Source: Phylloscopus collybita (taxonomy: Eukaryota > Chordata > Aves > Passeriformes > Phylloscopidae). Taken from it: 64,000 bases of DNA. Both the position numbers and the translations under genes were made by a program. The stretch spans positions 17,395,501-17,459,500 of the forward strand of contig JAJNNQ010000009.1 in NCBI GenBank assembly GCA_027886175.1, given 5' to 3'. The notes below the pieces were generated by a model. The model ran no database searches and was not told the DNA's origin. It worked only from the letters and a program-made list of their open reading frames with translations. Shown piece after piece: positions 61,420 to 64,000 of this stretch (positions are counted from its first letter, which is position 1; each line of letters starts with the position of its first letter).

Positions 61420-62053
61420 TGTGGAGGCAGAAAGTATGTCGGGAACACATAGTGTGTTGCAGTGTACCTTTTAGACTTTCAAGGTGAGCTCTCTTTGGGG
61501 CTTTTCACCCTCCCCCAGCGTAGGGTTACTTGGCAAATCCTGATGGGATGATTTCAATACACATGGTTTACCAGCCACCCTGGAATGCTGCAGGGGCTAG
61601 GTCGCTAGGAGGGAATTGGCCAGGGCAGAAAGGACCCACCCCTCCTCACAGGTGATTTGACCTTTAGGCTGCCCTTTAGCCCTTGGATCACGCCCTGTCC
61701 CTTTCTGATAGGTAGGCTCAATGCCCTGCCCCTTTCCCCTCTCCCAGGTTATAACCTGTCCTCTTGGAAGTCACGCTGTTCAGAAGTGCTGCTGTACTGG
61801 AATTAAATCTCTGGACAGGACTCCTGAAGTAGATCCATTTCCTATTTCCACGGATAGTCCAACCTCTCTGAGAGGATGCACTCAGGATTTACTCTGCTAC
61901 ATCTCGCTGCTTCAACCTGGGTCTGAAGCTGCCTGGAGTCTTGGAACAAGCCCAGGCAAGCCCGAGAGGTCTGTCTGTGCTTGCAGTGCCAAGGGAATAC
62001 CCCAGTGTGACCAATCACTGGGCTGTTCTCTCCAGCACAGCTACCACACAACA
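61420..62053 (+). mobile_element. Probable ERV LTR (about 634 bp)
   Basis: It starts tgtggaggcagaaagtatgtcggg and ends near accacacaaca. The order of features fits a compact LTR: a TATA-like ggttataac (about 61747), then a polyadenylation-like aattaaa (61800-61806), then a GC-richer downstream part. Family identity is uncertain and no target duplication was confirmed, so the ends are approximate. A 122-codon plus frame (61721-62089) has no recognised domain. Confidence 0.6.
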
Positions 62054-63828
62054 CTCCTCAATATAGCAGTGATTAATTTGCTGTTATAATAGTGAAACAA
62101 CTTGCCTCAAATCAGAGCTAATCCTTAATATGAAATCAAGCAAATTTTTTTCTTCTAAGGAGGAGACACTTTAAAAAGTATGTTAGAATTTTTTTCCCCA
62201 GCATCTCTTTTCTGGTTGTACCTTAGTGCACCAGGACAGAAATAAAGAAATTATTCACAAAGAAGAATATTTGACTTAGCAGTCCTGGAATTCAAGGAGC
62301 CAATCCAGTTTACATCAGCTATATCCTCATCCTATACATATGAGGATATAATTGCAAAATCCTTTAAGTGATGTAGGATTTTGGCACATATTTTTTCTGA
62401 AAGAAATATGCTATGCTGCTAAGTAAAATATTTTTCATCATTCCTTCTATTGACATTGACCCAGTTTTGGGCATTTAAGGTGTTTGGTCTGAGTACTTAA
62501 ATTCCAGCTTTGTAAAAAGGATCTTTTGAGATGGGTAGTTAAGAAAATCAAGACTTTTTTCCTGTATTAACAGCTGAAAGTTATTTTTTTCCATACTAGT
62601 TCCAATTAAACTTTTTTCTTCTGATCAGTTGTTCTATTTATCAATAAATGTTCAAATTAAAAGGAGGAGAATCTAATAAGCAATAATCATGAAAATATAC
62701 CAAAGGAAGATAAAACATATGCTGTTTTCAGGAGAAACAGACATTTTCATTTCTCTAAATTAGAGACATGAATACTCTGTTACTAACAAATACCTTTAGT
62801 ATTGTGGACAAGGATCAGTCTTGTTTTATATCCCTTTGTAATCAAAGGAGATTGGAACTGTGGCAATTGACTGTATCTGTTGCCTAAAAATTATATCAAT
62901 AGTTAGGATGTAATTTAAACAATCACTACTGATTGAACTGCCATCAACAGCTATACATACTTATGTGTGTGGAATTGTTGTAAGTGGTTTATATTTGGTT
63001 GAATTATAACTAGGTGCTTGCTGGATTAATTAGTTATTTTATTTATTAAATGACTTGTCAAATTATAGCTGAGTTTGATGTAAGCTTTCTGTTTCAAATC
63101 TGTAACCACTTTACAAAGTATAAGAATTTTCTGACAGTACTTTTCATGAAAATAACCACTCTGTGAATCATTCAAAGTTGTGCTGCCTCTGACTGACAAG
63201 ACAGTGACTCACCTAGACATTTATTACAACTTTTGAGAAAACTGCTCATAGACTACACTTTTGGAGAGAGAAATTCTCAATACGAAAGTAAAGCATTTGA
63301 AGACTTTGAAAAACCTCTCTATCTGGAATAACACCAATAATAAAAATATTCTTTATTCCTCTAACTGGAAAATAGACAGTCAAAATCAGAAAAATCTAGT
63401 CAGGTAGGAAAATCTGGTAGAGGCATTCTCTATCTCCTCCTACTTGATACTAAAAGGAATTCCCTAATTATCACTGCTTATATTGAAAATATATATCTAT
63501 TTTCTAGTTATCTGACTCTCTAGGCAGTGTCTATATGCAAAGGATGGATAAAGAATTTCAACTACTCAGTTTCTTTCTGCAAGTGCTGCTAACAACCACA
63601 AATCTGAGCCCAATACTAATTTCCTGAAGGAATGATGTTAATGAAGAAGAAGAGATGAGACAGGCAGAATAGAAAAGACAAAGAAAAAAAGACAACAATA
63701 AAAAAATACCCTAACAAAACATCACCCAAAATTATTAAGAGCCAAACCCCCTACACCTCAACCCCCCAATATGAAAAAGACAGCAAAAAGAAACAATAAA
63801 ACCAAAAATAATGAAATAAATAAATTTT
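62054..63828. other. Anonymous AT-rich DNA
   Basis: No gene or repeat family recognised. The last 140 bases are A-rich, leading into a simple repeat. Confidence 0.5.
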
Positions 63829-63937
63829 AAAAAACCCAACAACAACAACAAAAAACACAAACAAACCCAAAACACACAAAAACAAACCACCACCAAAAAA
63901 AAAAAAAAAAAAAAAAACCCAAAACCAAAACAAACCA
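63829..63937 (+). repeat. A/C-only simple sequence (109 bp)
   Basis: Only A and C occur on the plus strand, with CAACAA, ACAAAC and CCCAAAA units and a 22-A run (63896-63917). The complement encodes Phe/Val/Gly-rich low-complexity frames that are not genes. Confidence 0.9.
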
Positions 63938-64000
63938 TACAAAGGCATATGTTCCCAGTGCTGAAAGAATCCCATGAAGAACTGTAAATGACAAGGAAAT

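Noticed and set aside
1..64000. CRISPR array, bacterial operons, rRNA or organelle DNA
   Set aside because: No regularly spaced repeats, no dense long coding frames, no rRNA-like conserved blocks; the repeat content is avian nuclear.

Overview
This window looks like nuclear DNA from a bird, probably a passerine or close neoavian. It is AT-rich and CpG-poor, and I found no supportable protein-coding gene. The case for a bird rests on CR1 (chicken repeat 1) LINE fragments with their typical 3' ends and reverse-transcriptase remnants, and on several families of avian endogenous-retrovirus (ERV) LTRs. No bacterial operon, CRISPR array, rRNA or tRNA gene, or intact viral gene was found. It reads as intergenic or long-intron sequence that has collected retroelements.

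Layout. 1-2021 is single-copy AT-rich DNA. 2022-5045 is a nest of retroelements: a plus-strand CR1 body split by two LTR insertions, one with a perfect 5-bp target-site duplication (TSD). 5046-33690 is mostly anonymous. It holds a 274-bp pure pyrimidine tract (10373-10646), a long imperfect hairpin (11653-11834), an A/C-only tract (13194-13352), a solo LTR with perfect TSD (16681-17309), a RUNX/E-box-like palindrome (21180-21199), a second LTR (about 22942-23461) and one weak candidate coding exon on the minus strand (32456-32649). 33690-35065 has two CR1 copies whose 3' ends face each other. 35066-49118 is anonymous apart from two short solo LTRs with perfect TSDs (40717-41149 and 45805-46095) and a G/T repeat. 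49119-62053 is LTR-dense: seven LTRs from about four families plus two CR1 fragments. The window ends in A/C-rich simple sequence.

The LTRs add up to roughly 8.7 kb, about 13-14% of the window. I saw no gag, pol or env remnant next to any of them, so they appear to be solo LTRs left by recombination. Nothing here forms a gene system. The most unusual signals are structural: the hairpin, the pyrimidine tract, the perfect palindromes and the nested insertions, plus three copies of one LTR family that retain, have mutated or have lost the core promoter. Family names come from remembered resemblance, not from a database search.
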